A stretch of 64,000 nt of DNA from positions 1-64,000 of the forward strand of contig JADKJR010000016.1 in the NCBI GenBank assembly GCA_016720925.1, written 5' to 3'. The translations under genes and the position numbers were made by a program. Of the stretch, positions 49,671 through 58,539 are shown piece by piece. The stretch is from Betaproteobacteria bacterium (GTDB taxonomy: Bacteria; Pseudomonadota; Gammaproteobacteria; Burkholderiales; Usitatibacteraceae). The notes beneath the pieces were generated by a model, which saw only the letters and a program-made list of their open reading frames with translations, did no database searches and had not been told where the DNA came from. How positions within the stretch are numbered: position 1 is the stretch's first letter; each line of letters begins with the position of its first letter.

Positions 49671-52600
49671 ATGAGAAAAAATCTTCCCGTCACACAGACA
49701 GAAATTCAGTTGGGCGACGATACGCTAATTGTCTCGATCACTGACCTCAAGGGGAGGATCACGTATGTCAACAAGGATTTCCTTGAGATCAGCGGCTTCA
49801 CTGAGTCGGAACTTATGGGCTCCGCGCACAACATTGTGCGCCATCCCGACATGCCGCCGGAAGCATTCCAGGATCTCTGGGACACCCTGAAAGCCGGGCG
49901 CCCATGGAAGGGTTATGTCAAGAACCGATGCAAGAACGGCGACTACTACTGGGTCGAAGCGCACGCAACGCCGATGTGGGACGACAACAAAGTGACCGGC
50001 TATTTGTCCGCGCGACGCAAGGCGCCAGGGAAAAGGTGACGCTTGCCGAAGAAGCCTATCGGCAGTTTAGGGAAAACCAGGCGAAGGGTCTCGCCATCAA
50101 GGATGGATGGGTAGTGTCGACCGGCTTGTATGCGCGCCTGAAGAGGAAATTCGCCGACGTGTCGGTGGCGACGAAATTGGGCCTGGCATGCACGGTTAGC
50201 GCGGCGTTGATCATGGGCGCGACCGCCATCGCCCTGGGACATCACATGTCTGGCGTGCTCGCCGCGCAGGGTTTGACAGAATTGCAGCAAAACCTGAAAC
50301 TGATTCGTAACATGGTTGAAGTACGCGCGGGCGCACTGGATAAGGAAGTGGGCCGACTCAACGATATATTCGCGGCCAATTACCCCGAACCGCTTTCATT
50401 GGACGGCACCGCCGAACTGCCTTTGCTCAAGCACGGCGGCACACCGGTCAATCAACGTTACGACGATGTCGATCGATTCACGCGCGTCACGGGTGCCGTG
50501 GCCACGCTCTTCGCGCGCACGGGCGATCAATTCGTCAGGGTAACCACATCCGTCAAGAAGGAAGATGGCTCACGCGCCATCGGCACATTCCTGACCGCGG
50601 ATCATCCCGGATACAAGCGATTGATGGCAGGCGAGCGCTTCATCGGCAAAGCCGTGCTGTTTGGCAAGGACTACTACACCAGCTACACCGCAATCAAGGA
50701 CACGGAGGGCAAGGTCATCGGTGCAAGCTTCGTTGGCCTCGACGTTTCCGCCGAAATCGTCTCACTGCGGGAAAAGATCAAGCAGGTCAAGGCCGGTACG
50801 ACCGGCTACTTCTATATCCTCGACAGCAAGCCCGGCAAGGACTTCGGAAATCTGGTCGTTCACCCGGCCAAGCAGGGCCAGAATATCCTGACGGCAAAGG
50901 ATGCAGGCGGTCGCGAATTCATTCGCGAAATGCTGGAGAAGAAGCAAGGCACGATCCGCTACCCGTGGGCCAACACCGAGCTGGGTGATACCGCCGCAAG
51001 AACCAAAGTTGTCGTCTTCGATACCTTTACTGACTGGCAATGGCTGATAGGCGGCGGGACATATATTGACGAATTTGAAGCTGCCGCGCGCCTGATGCTG
51101 CAGTTCCTCTGGGCCGCGGCAGCCTTTGTGGTGGCCGCACTCGTTGGCCTGGTCTATTGGTTGGTGCGGGTCCTGATCCGCAATCCTCTTCGATTGCAGG
51201 TACAGCCGGCTGTCCGCCATCTTTCTGAAGGCCGATACGACAATCAACTCGATCTCAGCCGCAACGACGAGATAGGCAAGGTACTGCAGGGCTTGGAGAC
51301 GATACAGGACCGCCTCGGCTACGAGGTTTCCGAAATCAGGCGGAACGCGGACGAAATGGCCCGCGTCCGTTATGCGCTCGGACAGGTCACAGTGCCATTG
51401 ACGGTCGCCAATGAACACAACCGCCTAATCTATATGAACGCCGCGGCTGAAGCGCTGTGGCAGGCGATGGCCCCGGAGATCCGCCGCAGCAATCCGGAAT
51501 TCGCCGTGGAGAAAATGCTCGGCACACGCCTGTCACCGCATTTCGGCAGCGATGCCGCGACGCTTCTGGCGACTGAAGAGGTGAAGGAAACGAAGGTATT
51601 GAATGTGTCAGTTGCCGGTCACGACCTCCGCATTACCGTCAGCCCCGTGAAAAATGAGAGAGGGCAAGATCTCGGCTGTGTGACCCAGTGGCTGGATCGT
51701 ACCGCTGAAATCGTCGTGGAAAAGGAAGTAGGCGGAATCGTGAAGGCGGCCAGCGAAGGCGATTTCACCAAACGCATCGCGCTTGATGGTAAGGACGGAT
51801 TCTTCCGGCAACTGGCCGAGGGGATCAATACCGTGACGCAAACGAGCGAAGTCGGCCTGAACGAAGTCGCGCGCTTGCTGGAAGCGCTGGCGAAAGGCGA
51901 CTTGACGGAGAAGATCACCAATGAATATCAGGGAGCGTTCGCGCGGCTGAAGGAAGATGCCAATTCGGTTGTGGATAAATTGACGGAGATTGTGGGCAGC
52001 ATCAAGGAATCGACCGAATCGATCAGTGTCGCATCAAAGGAAATCGCATCGGGCAATACCGATCTCTCCAGCCGCACGGAAAGCCAGGCCGCAAGTCTGG
52101 AGAAAACTGCCTCCAGCATGTCGGAGCTGACGTCCACCGTAAAACAAAATGCCGAGAACGCAAAACAGGCAAATCAACTCGCGGCCGGCGCATCCGGCGT
52201 GGCGGTCAAAGGCGGCGTCGTCGTCGGCAGGTCGTGACCACGATGAGTTCGATCAATGAGAGCTCGAAGAAGATCGTCGACATCATCAGCGTCATCGACG
52301 GTATCGCGTTCCAGACCAACATCCTTGCGCTGAACGCAGCCGTGGAAGCGGCCCGCGCAGGCGAACAGGGCCGCGGCTTTGCGGTGGTCGCCACCGAAGT
52401 CAGAACGCTTGCGCAAAGGAGTGCAACCGCGGCGAAAGAAATCAAGGAGCTAATTGGGGACTCCGTCGAGAAAGTCAGCGCGGGCACCAAACTTGTGGGC
52501 GAAGCGGGCAAGACGATGGAAGAAATTGTCGCCTCGGTAAAACGCGTGACGGACATCATGGCCGAGATCACGGCAGCGTCCCGTGAGCAGAGCGCCGGTA

Positions 52601-52815
52601 TCGAGCAGGTCAACCAGGCGATCACGCAAATGGACGAAGCCACGCAGCAGAATGCCGCGTTGGTCGAACAAGCCGCCGCCGCAGCCGAAAGCATGGAAGA
52701 GCAGGCAGGAAATCTCGCGCAGGCGGTAGGCGTATTCAAGCTTTCGCAAAGTGAGCGCCGAGGACCCGACCGCGCGAATAACGTGGCCCGATTGCCAGTG
52801 GCGGCGAGACGATGA
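49671..52815 (+). pseudogene. Methyl-accepting chemotaxis protein 5: Aer-type PAS plus double Cache; two frameshifts
   Basis: ATG at 49671. Residues 10-105 are an Aer-like PAS (ITDLKGRITYVNKDFLEISG, NIVRHPDMPPEAFQDLWDTL), usually FAD-binding and redox-sensing. The frame shifts near 50005, then TM1 (50150-50220), a periplasmic double Cache (50230-51090; FLTADHPGYKRLMAGERFIG, YFYILDSKPGKDFGNLVVHP), TM2, HAMP, a second PAS (51390-51700), HAMP and half of the signalling domain. A second shift near 52230 moves the rest (TTMSSINESSKKIVDIISVI) to another frame. It ends VARLPVAARR, with no tether pentapeptide. The most divergent signalling domain of the eight. Confidence 0.87.
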
Positions 52816-52862
52816 AACCGTAACCTTCGGCGTTGTTATTGAGGTTTCCATAAATCAATACA

Positions 52863-52918
52863 CCGTTCGGGCTGAGGTATCGAAGCCCTTTCACCCTTCG
52901 ATACCTCAGGGCGAACGG
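52863..52918. repeat. Inverted GTTCGCCCTGAGGTATCGAAG repeat
   Basis: CCGTTCGGGCTGAGGTATCG with AAG (52863-52885) and its near-perfect inverse ending CCTCAGGGCGAACGG (52896-52918), two mismatches. Lies 47 bases after receptor 5; probable terminator. Confidence 0.8.
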
Positions 52919-52992
52919 GAATACTGTTTGTCACTAATAGTGGAAAGCGCAATAGCACCGCAAAACTGTCTCGAATATCGACGCAAAACAAT

Positions 52993-53019
52993 TAAGCATT
53001 GCGGCCTTCATGCCGAAAT
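52993..53019 (+). promoter_or_regulatory. Candidate sigma-28 promoter for the periplasmic Cache gene
   Basis: TAAGCATT, 11 bases, GCCGAAAT; -35 5/8, -10 6/8, exact spacing, 57 bases before the start codon. Confidence 0.5.
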
Positions 53020-53076
53020 AGCATCACAGCCGCCATTTTCGCTTCTATTGATGTTTCACAATTTAGGAGAATACCC

Positions 53077-53541
53077 ATGAAACGTAACCCAACAATCCCG
53101 TACTTTCTTGCTGCCATGCTTGGCCTCGCAAGCATGCATAGCGCAATTGCCGCCAGTGGCGCCACGGCCAAAGAAGCCGAGGCAATGGTAAAAAAGGGCA
53201 CGGCCTACATCAAGGCCAACGGCAAGGACAAAGGCTATGCCGAAATCGTCAACAAGAAAGGCCAATTCACGGATCGCGATCTTTATCTGGTCGTTTATGG
53301 TCTGGACGGCAAGGTCTGGGCGCACGGCGCGAACGAAAAGATGGTCGGAAAAGTGTTGATCGACCTTAAGGATATCGACGGCAAGGAGTTCGTGCGCGAA
53401 CGGGTCGAGTTGGCCAAAGCGAAGGGGAGTTTCTGGCAAGACTATAAATTTACCAATCCCACCACCAAGGCAGTCGAAAAGAAGGCCATGTACTGCGAGC
53501 GCCTTGAGGAGACGGTTGTGTGCGGTGGCATTTACAAGTAA
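53077..53541 (+). CDS. Secreted single-Cache-domain protein
   Basis: 154 aa from the ATG at 53077 (TTAGGAG seven bases upstream). Signal peptide FLAAMLGLASMHSAIAA, then a Cache_2-like fold: AMVKKGTAYIKANGKDKGYA, RDLYLVVYGLDGKVWAHGAN and VLIDLKDIDGKEFVRERVEL, ending with two Cys (MYCERLEETVVCGG) that may form a disulfide. No transmembrane anchor or signalling domain follows, so it should be periplasmic. It sits 73 bases before receptor 6 and could present a ligand to it. A sigma-28-like site precedes it. Confidence 0.85.
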   Translation: MKRNPTIPYFLAAMLGLASMHSAIAASGATAKEAEAMVKKGTAYIKANGKDKGYAEIVNKKGQFTDRDLYLVVYGLDGKVWAHGANEKMVGKVLIDLKDIDGKEFVRERVELAKAKGSFWQDYKFTNPTTKAVEKKAMYCERLEETVVCGGIYK

Positions 53542-53614
53542 GCACGACTGATTGGAACTCGCCACTTCAAGTGGGTTTCGACTGCTTCACGCAATTCCAC
53601 TTTGAGGAGGGCAC

Positions 53615-55969
53615 ATGAAGATATGGCAGAAGATCGTGATGGCCCCTGGCGTCGCCATTCTGTTTTTGGCGCTGGTCGGGACCATCGCGTACGGCGTGAT
53701 CGCCAGTCAGCAAGCCGCGTTGGGCGACATGTATCACCAGCGATTTGCGAACTACCGGTTTGCAGCGGCATCCGCCCAGTCCCTGTCCGAGGTGCATACC
53801 AACACCTATCGTCTCTTCACCTGGATTGCCAATCTCAAGGAAGACAAAATAAAGCAGATTGTCGACGAGCAGGCAAGCCGTCTCAATTCGGTCGTATTGA
53901 AGGTCTCCGAGGCCGGCAAGCGACCTGAAATCAGCGATGGCGAGCGCAAGCTGATCGATGGAGTATTGAAAAAACTGCTGAAGTACAAGCAGCAGATCGA
54001 CATGGCGATCGACCTTAGTACGGTTGACATCAACACCGGCATGAGCGCCATGCAGACCGCGGACAGCACTTTTGTCGAGCTTCACAAAGAGTTCACACAG
54101 CTGATCGAGTTACAAACGAAGCTTGCCGAGGCGAGCTATGGCGACGCCGCAAGCGCATCCAGCAGGGCGATCGCAAGCATATTGGCACTCGTGTTGTTAG
54201 CGTTAGTTGTTTCAGCAGGACTGACGTACTTCATGAACCGCCTGATCACGCGACCGCTGGCGCAGGCTGTCGGCGTGGCGGATGCAATTGCCGAAGGCAA
54301 GCTGAATAGTCAGATTACGGTCACTTCCCGCGACGAAACAGGCAAGTTGCTGTTGTCGCTAAAGACGATGCAGACCCAGTTGCTTGAACGTACCGAGGCA
54401 GACGCCAGGATCGCCGCCGAGATGGTGCGCATCAAGAACGCGCTGGACCGCGTCACCTCCTGCGTGATGATCGCCGACGTAAGCGGCAAGATCATCTACA
54501 TGAATGATGCGATCAAGAAGATGTTTCGCGAGGATGAGGCAGACATACGCATGGAGCTGCCCGGCTTCAGCGTCACAACCGTAATTGGCACTAGCGTCGA
54601 CCAGTTTCACAAAAAGCCCGGGATGCACAAGATGCTGGCCGGGCTGACGCAGGCGCATACGTCACCGATGAGTATCGGCAAACACAGCTTTACGCTGACC
54701 ACGGTACCCGTGATTGACGAGAACAGCCAGCGTCAGGGAACGGCCGTTGAATGGACCGAGCGCACGGCGGACATGGCTGCACAGTCTGAAGTCGAGGAAC
54801 TGGTGCGGGCCGCCAATGACGGCGACTTCAGCAAACGCATCGCCGTCGAGAGCAAAGAAGGTTTTCTCAAGGCATTGGCCGTGGGCATCAATGGGCTGAT
54901 GGATACCAGCCAAGTGGGCCTGAAAGACGTGGTTCGCGTGCTGGGGGCGTTGGCCAAAGGCGACCTTACCGAGAAGATAACCGGGGAACACAAAGGTACT
55001 TGGGGACAGATGAAAGACGACGCCAACGCCACCGTTGACCGCCTGACCGAGATCGTCAGCCAGATCAAGGAGTCGACCGAATCGATCAACGTCGCCTCGA
55101 AGGAAATCGCCTCAGGCAACACCGACCTGTCTTCGCGCACCGAAGAACAGGCCTCCAGCCTCGAGGAAACCGCGTCGTCCATGGAAGAGCTGACCTCGAC
55201 CGTGAAACAGAACGCCGAGAACGCGAGACAGGCCAATCAGCTGGCGGCTGGGGCCTCGGATGTCGCCGTGCGCGGCGGTGACGTGGTCGGTCAGGTCGTG
55301 ACCACCATGAGCTCGATCAACGAGAGCTCGAAGAAGATCGTCGACATCATCAGCGTCATCGATGGCATCGCCTTCCAGACCAATATCCTGGCACTGAATG
55401 CGGCGGTCGAAGCCGCCCGGGCCGGGGAACAGGGTCGCGGTTTTGCGGTGGTGGCCACCGAAGTCAGAAACCTCGCCCAGCGCAGTGCGGCGGCGGCCAA
55501 GGAGATCAAGGAGCTCATTGGGGACTCCGTCGAGAAGGTCGGCGCCGGCACCAAGCTGGTCGACGAAGCCGGCAAGACGATGGAAGAGATTGTGAGCTCG
55601 GTGAAGCGGGTGACGGACATCATGGCCGAGATCACGGCGGCCAGCCAGGAGCAGAGCACCGGGATTGAGCAGGTGAACCAGGCGATCACGCAGATGGATG
55701 AGGTGACGCAGCAGAATGCGGCGCTGGTGGAACAGGCAGCGGCGGCGGCCGAGAGCATGGAAGAGCAGGCGGGGAATCTGTCGCAGGCGGTGTCGATCTT
55801 CAAGCTGACCCAGCAGGCGGGGCGTCCGGCGATGGTGAAGCCGGCTGCGGCGAAGGTGGCGAATCTGTCGAACCACCGCAAGCCGGCACAGCTTGCGCAT
55901 CACGCACCGGCCAAGCCAAAGAGTGTAAAAGCGGCAGGCGGCGGGGATACGGAATGGAATGAGTTTTAG
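53615..55969 (+). CDS. Methyl-accepting chemotaxis protein 6 (helical sensor, PAS, W-x-x-F tail)
   Basis: 784 aa, intact, start preceded by GAGGAGG. TM1 8-30, a helical periplasmic sensor (31-185), TM2 186-208, HAMP, PAS (about 272-385, CVMIADVSGKIIYMNDAIKK), a second HAMP-like unit, the signalling domain and an EWNEF tail. The PAS resembles that of receptors 4, 7 and 8 (SVDQFHKKPGMHKMLAGLTQ). A REP palindrome follows 21 bases after the stop. Confidence 0.93.
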   Translation: MKIWQKIVMAPGVAILFLALVGTIAYGVIASQQAALGDMYHQRFANYRFAAASAQSLSEVHTNTYRLFTWIANLKEDKIKQIVDEQASRLNSVVLKVSEAGKRPEISDGERKLIDGVLKKLLKYKQQIDMAIDLSTVDINTGMSAMQTADSTFVELHKEFTQLIELQTKLAEASYGDAASASSRAIASILALVLLALVVSAGLTYFMNRLITRPLAQAVGVADAIAEGKLNSQITVTSRDETGKLLLSLKTMQTQLLERTEADARIAAEMVRIKNALDRVTSCVMIADVSGKIIYMNDAIKKMFREDEADIRMELPGFSVTTVIGTSVDQFHKKPGMHKMLAGLTQAHTSPMSIGKHSFTLTTVPVIDENSQRQGTAVEWTERTADMAAQSEVEELVRAANDGDFSKRIAVESKEGFLKALAVGINGLMDTSQVGLKDVVRVLGALAKGDLTEKITGEHKGTWGQMKDDANATVDRLTEIVSQIKESTESINVASKEIASGNTDLSSRTEEQASSLEETASSMEELTSTVKQNAENARQANQLAAGASDVAVRGGDVVGQVVTTMSSINESSKKIVDIISVIDGIAFQTNILALNAAVEAARAGEQGRGFAVVATEVRNLAQRSAAAAKEIKELIGDSVEKVGAGTKLVDEAGKTMEEIVSSVKRVTDIMAEITAASQEQSTGIEQVNQAITQMDEVTQQNAALVEQAAAAAESMEEQAGNLSQAVSIFKLTQQAGRPAMVKPAAAKVANLSNHRKPAQLAHHAPAKPKSVKAAGGGDTEWNEF

Positions 55970-55990
55970 CGCAAGCAGCAAAACAACGAT

Positions 55991-56042
55991 CCGTCATTCC
56001 CGCGTCCCTCGGGACTTCCTTTGGTCGTAGCGGGAATGACGG
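55991..56042. repeat. CCGTCATTCCCGC-type REP palindrome
   Basis: CCGTCATTCCCGC at the left and GCGGGAATGACGG at the right. Directly downstream of receptor 6. Confidence 0.82.
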
Positions 56043-56055
56043 GAAATAGGGCAAA

Positions 56056-56091
56056 TGTAGGACGCGCAAAGCGCAGCGCGCCCACCCTACA
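56056..56091. repeat. GTAGG-GCGCAAAGCGCAGC repeat
   Basis: TGTAGGACGCGCAAAGCGCA then GCGCGCCCACCCTACA, a hairpin variant of the units at 32906 and 46711. Upstream of heme receptor 7, as 46711 is of heme receptor 4. Confidence 0.75.
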
Positions 56092-56168
56092 TCGGACGGC
56101 CGACTTTTTCAGCGGTTGGAATGTCGGAATTGAGGCGCGAACAGAGACCGGAAAAACGGATACATGTC

Positions 56169-58490
56169 ATGACACAAACAATTCACACCCCAAAGACCAA
56201 TATCGCGGGCGCCTTGCCACGCAGACGTTTCAATGCAATGCCACTGTGGGCGCGCCTGTTGGCATCTATTGCGCTGATACTGGCCGTGGTGTGGTCGGTC
56301 ATGATCTATCTTACCTATACCGCGAGGCGCGATAGTTCCATTGCGCAAGCACAGAATTTTGCCGAAAGCGTCAATCAGATGACGCTTTCGACCGTTACCG
56401 CAATGATGATTACCGGTGTTGTACAGCAACGAGGCGTATTCCTGGACCAGATACGCAATTCAAATGATGTCAACGACATTCGCGTATTCCGCCACGCTCC
56501 CATCGTCGCCCAATTCGGCCCCGGCACGGCGGACAGCGCACCCACGCCGGAAGAAAAAAACGCCATGGAAAGTGGGCGGACGGTTTTCAAGGTCGCGGAA
56601 GATCAAAGTCACCTGAACGCCATTTTCCCCGTGCGTGCATCGCGCAATTTTCTGGGCAAGGATTGCCTACTATGCCACCAGGTCAAGGACGGCGAAGTCA
56701 TTGGCGGGGTCAGCATGCGCGTCAGCCTGAAAAAGACACAGGCCGAACTGCAGAGTTTCACCTGGCAGATTTCCATTCTGGCCTTTAGCCTGAGCCTGCC
56801 CTTGCTCGGCGCAATATTTCTGCTCATACGCCGCAATGTTGCCAAGCCACTGGGAGGAGAACCAGCCGAGGCAACGGAAATGGCCAACCGCATTGCGGCG
56901 GGTGATCTAACCACAACAATTTCTGTAAAACGAGGTGACACCTCGAGCCTGATGGCGTCCATGGCAAAGATGCAATCCCACCTGATTGAGCGCAATGACA
57001 CGGATGCCAAGACTGCCAGCGAGATGCTACGCGTCAAGAACGCCCTGGATCGCGTCACTTCCTGCGTGATGATCGCCGACGTAGACGGCAAGATCATCTA
57101 CATGAACGAAGCCGTGAAGCAGATGTTTCGCGACGACGAAGCCGACATCCGCAAGGACTTGCCGAATTTCAGCGTCAACACGGTGCTCGGATTCAGTGTG
57201 GATCAATTCCACAAGCAACCGGGAATGCACAAATTGCTCGCCCGGCTGACGCAGACGCACAAGTCGTCGATGATTCTCGGTAACCACAGCTTCAACTTGA
57301 CCACCGTGCCGGTAATTGACGAGAACAACCAGCGCCAGGGCACGGCTGTGGAGTGGACCGAACGCACCGCCGATATCGCCGCACAAGGTGAAGTCCAGGG
57401 TCTGGTGCGGGCCGCCAACGACGGCGACTTCAGCAAACGCATTGTCGTTGAAGGCAAGGAAGGCTACTTAAAGGGGCTGGCAGAAGGCATTAACGCATTG
57501 ATGGATACCAGCGAGGTCGGCCTGAATGACGTAGTACGTGTGCTCGCCGCACTGGCCAAGGGTGACCTGACCGAAAAGATCAGCGGCGAATACAAAGGCA
57601 CCTGGGGCGTTATGAAAAGTGATGCGAATACGACCGTCGACCGCCTCGCCGAAATCGTCTCCAGCATCAAGGAATCTACCGAATCCATCTCAGTCGCTTC
57701 CAAGGAAATTGCCCTGGGCAACACCGACCTGTCTTCGCGCACCGAAGAACAGGCCTCCAGCCTCGAAGAAACCGCGTCGTCCATGGAAGAGCTGACCTCG
57801 ACCGTGAAACAGAACGCCGAGAACGCCCGCCAAGCCAATCAGCTGGCCGCCGGGGCCTCGGATGTCGCCGTGCGCGGCGGTGACGTGGTCGGTCAGGTCG
57901 TGACCACCATGAGCTCGATCAACGAGAGCTCGAAGAAGATCGTCGACATCATCAGCGTCATCGACGGCATCGCCTTCCAGACCAACATCCTGGCCTTGAA
58001 CGCGGCGGTGGAAGCCGCCCGGGCCGGCGAGCAGGGTCGCGGCTTTGCGGTGGTCGCCACCGAAGTACGCAATCTGGCCCAGCGCAGTGCGGCGGCGGCC
58101 AAGGAGATCAAGGAGCTCATTGGGGATTCTGTCGAGAAGGTTGGCGCGGGCACCAAGCTGGTGGACGAAGCCGGCAAGACGATGGAAGAGATCGTGAGCT
58201 CGGTCAAGCGGGTGACGGACATCATGGCCGAGATCACGGCAGCGAGCCAGGAGCAGAGCACCGGTATCGAGCAGGTGAACCAGGCGATCACGCAGATGGA
58301 TGAAGTCACACAGCAGAATGCGGCGCTGGTGGAACAGGCGGCGGCGGCGGCGGAGAGCATGGAAGAGCAGGCGGGGAATCTGTCGCAGGCGGTGTCGATC
58401 TTCAAGCTGACCCAGCAGGCGGGGCGTCCGGCGATGGTGAAACCAGCAGCGACCGTAGCGCGGTTAAGGCAAACCCAGGTGCGAAGTTAG
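56169..58490 (+). CDS. Methyl-accepting chemotaxis protein 7: heme-c (Tll0287-like) sensor and PAS
   Basis: 773 aa from the ATG at 56169 (MTQTIHTPKTN; an upstream ATG at 56121 is possible). TM1 about 28-47; periplasmic sensor 50-195 with a c-type heme motif C166-LL-C169-H170 in GKDCLLCHQVKDGEVIGGVS, typical of Tll0287-like domains; TM2 about 200-222; HAMP; PAS (about 295-410); HAMP-like unit; signalling domain. It ends VARLRQTQVRS and has no tether pentapeptide. Probably senses redox state or a gas through heme; export and heme attachment would need the cytochrome c maturation system. An intact paralogue of receptor 4 without its CZB domain. Confidence 0.92.
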   Translation: MTQTIHTPKTNIAGALPRRRFNAMPLWARLLASIALILAVVWSVMIYLTYTARRDSSIAQAQNFAESVNQMTLSTVTAMMITGVVQQRGVFLDQIRNSNDVNDIRVFRHAPIVAQFGPGTADSAPTPEEKNAMESGRTVFKVAEDQSHLNAIFPVRASRNFLGKDCLLCHQVKDGEVIGGVSMRVSLKKTQAELQSFTWQISILAFSLSLPLLGAIFLLIRRNVAKPLGGEPAEATEMANRIAAGDLTTTISVKRGDTSSLMASMAKMQSHLIERNDTDAKTASEMLRVKNALDRVTSCVMIADVDGKIIYMNEAVKQMFRDDEADIRKDLPNFSVNTVLGFSVDQFHKQPGMHKLLARLTQTHKSSMILGNHSFNLTTVPVIDENNQRQGTAVEWTERTADIAAQGEVQGLVRAANDGDFSKRIVVEGKEGYLKGLAEGINALMDTSEVGLNDVVRVLAALAKGDLTEKISGEYKGTWGVMKSDANTTVDRLAEIVSSIKESTESISVASKEIALGNTDLSSRTEEQASSLEETASSMEELTSTVKQNAENARQANQLAAGASDVAVRGGDVVGQVVTTMSSINESSKKIVDIISVIDGIAFQTNILALNAAVEAARAGEQGRGFAVVATEVRNLAQRSAAAAKEIKELIGDSVEKVGAGTKLVDEAGKTMEEIVSSVKRVTDIMAEITAASQEQSTGIEQVNQAITQMDEVTQQNAALVEQAAAAAESMEEQAGNLSQAVSIFKLTQQAGRPAMVKPAATVARLRQTQVRS

Positions 58491-58539
58491 CTGATGCCCG
58501 ACCACCACAATTCTTGAAAAAACCTTTGAAGGTGCCACG

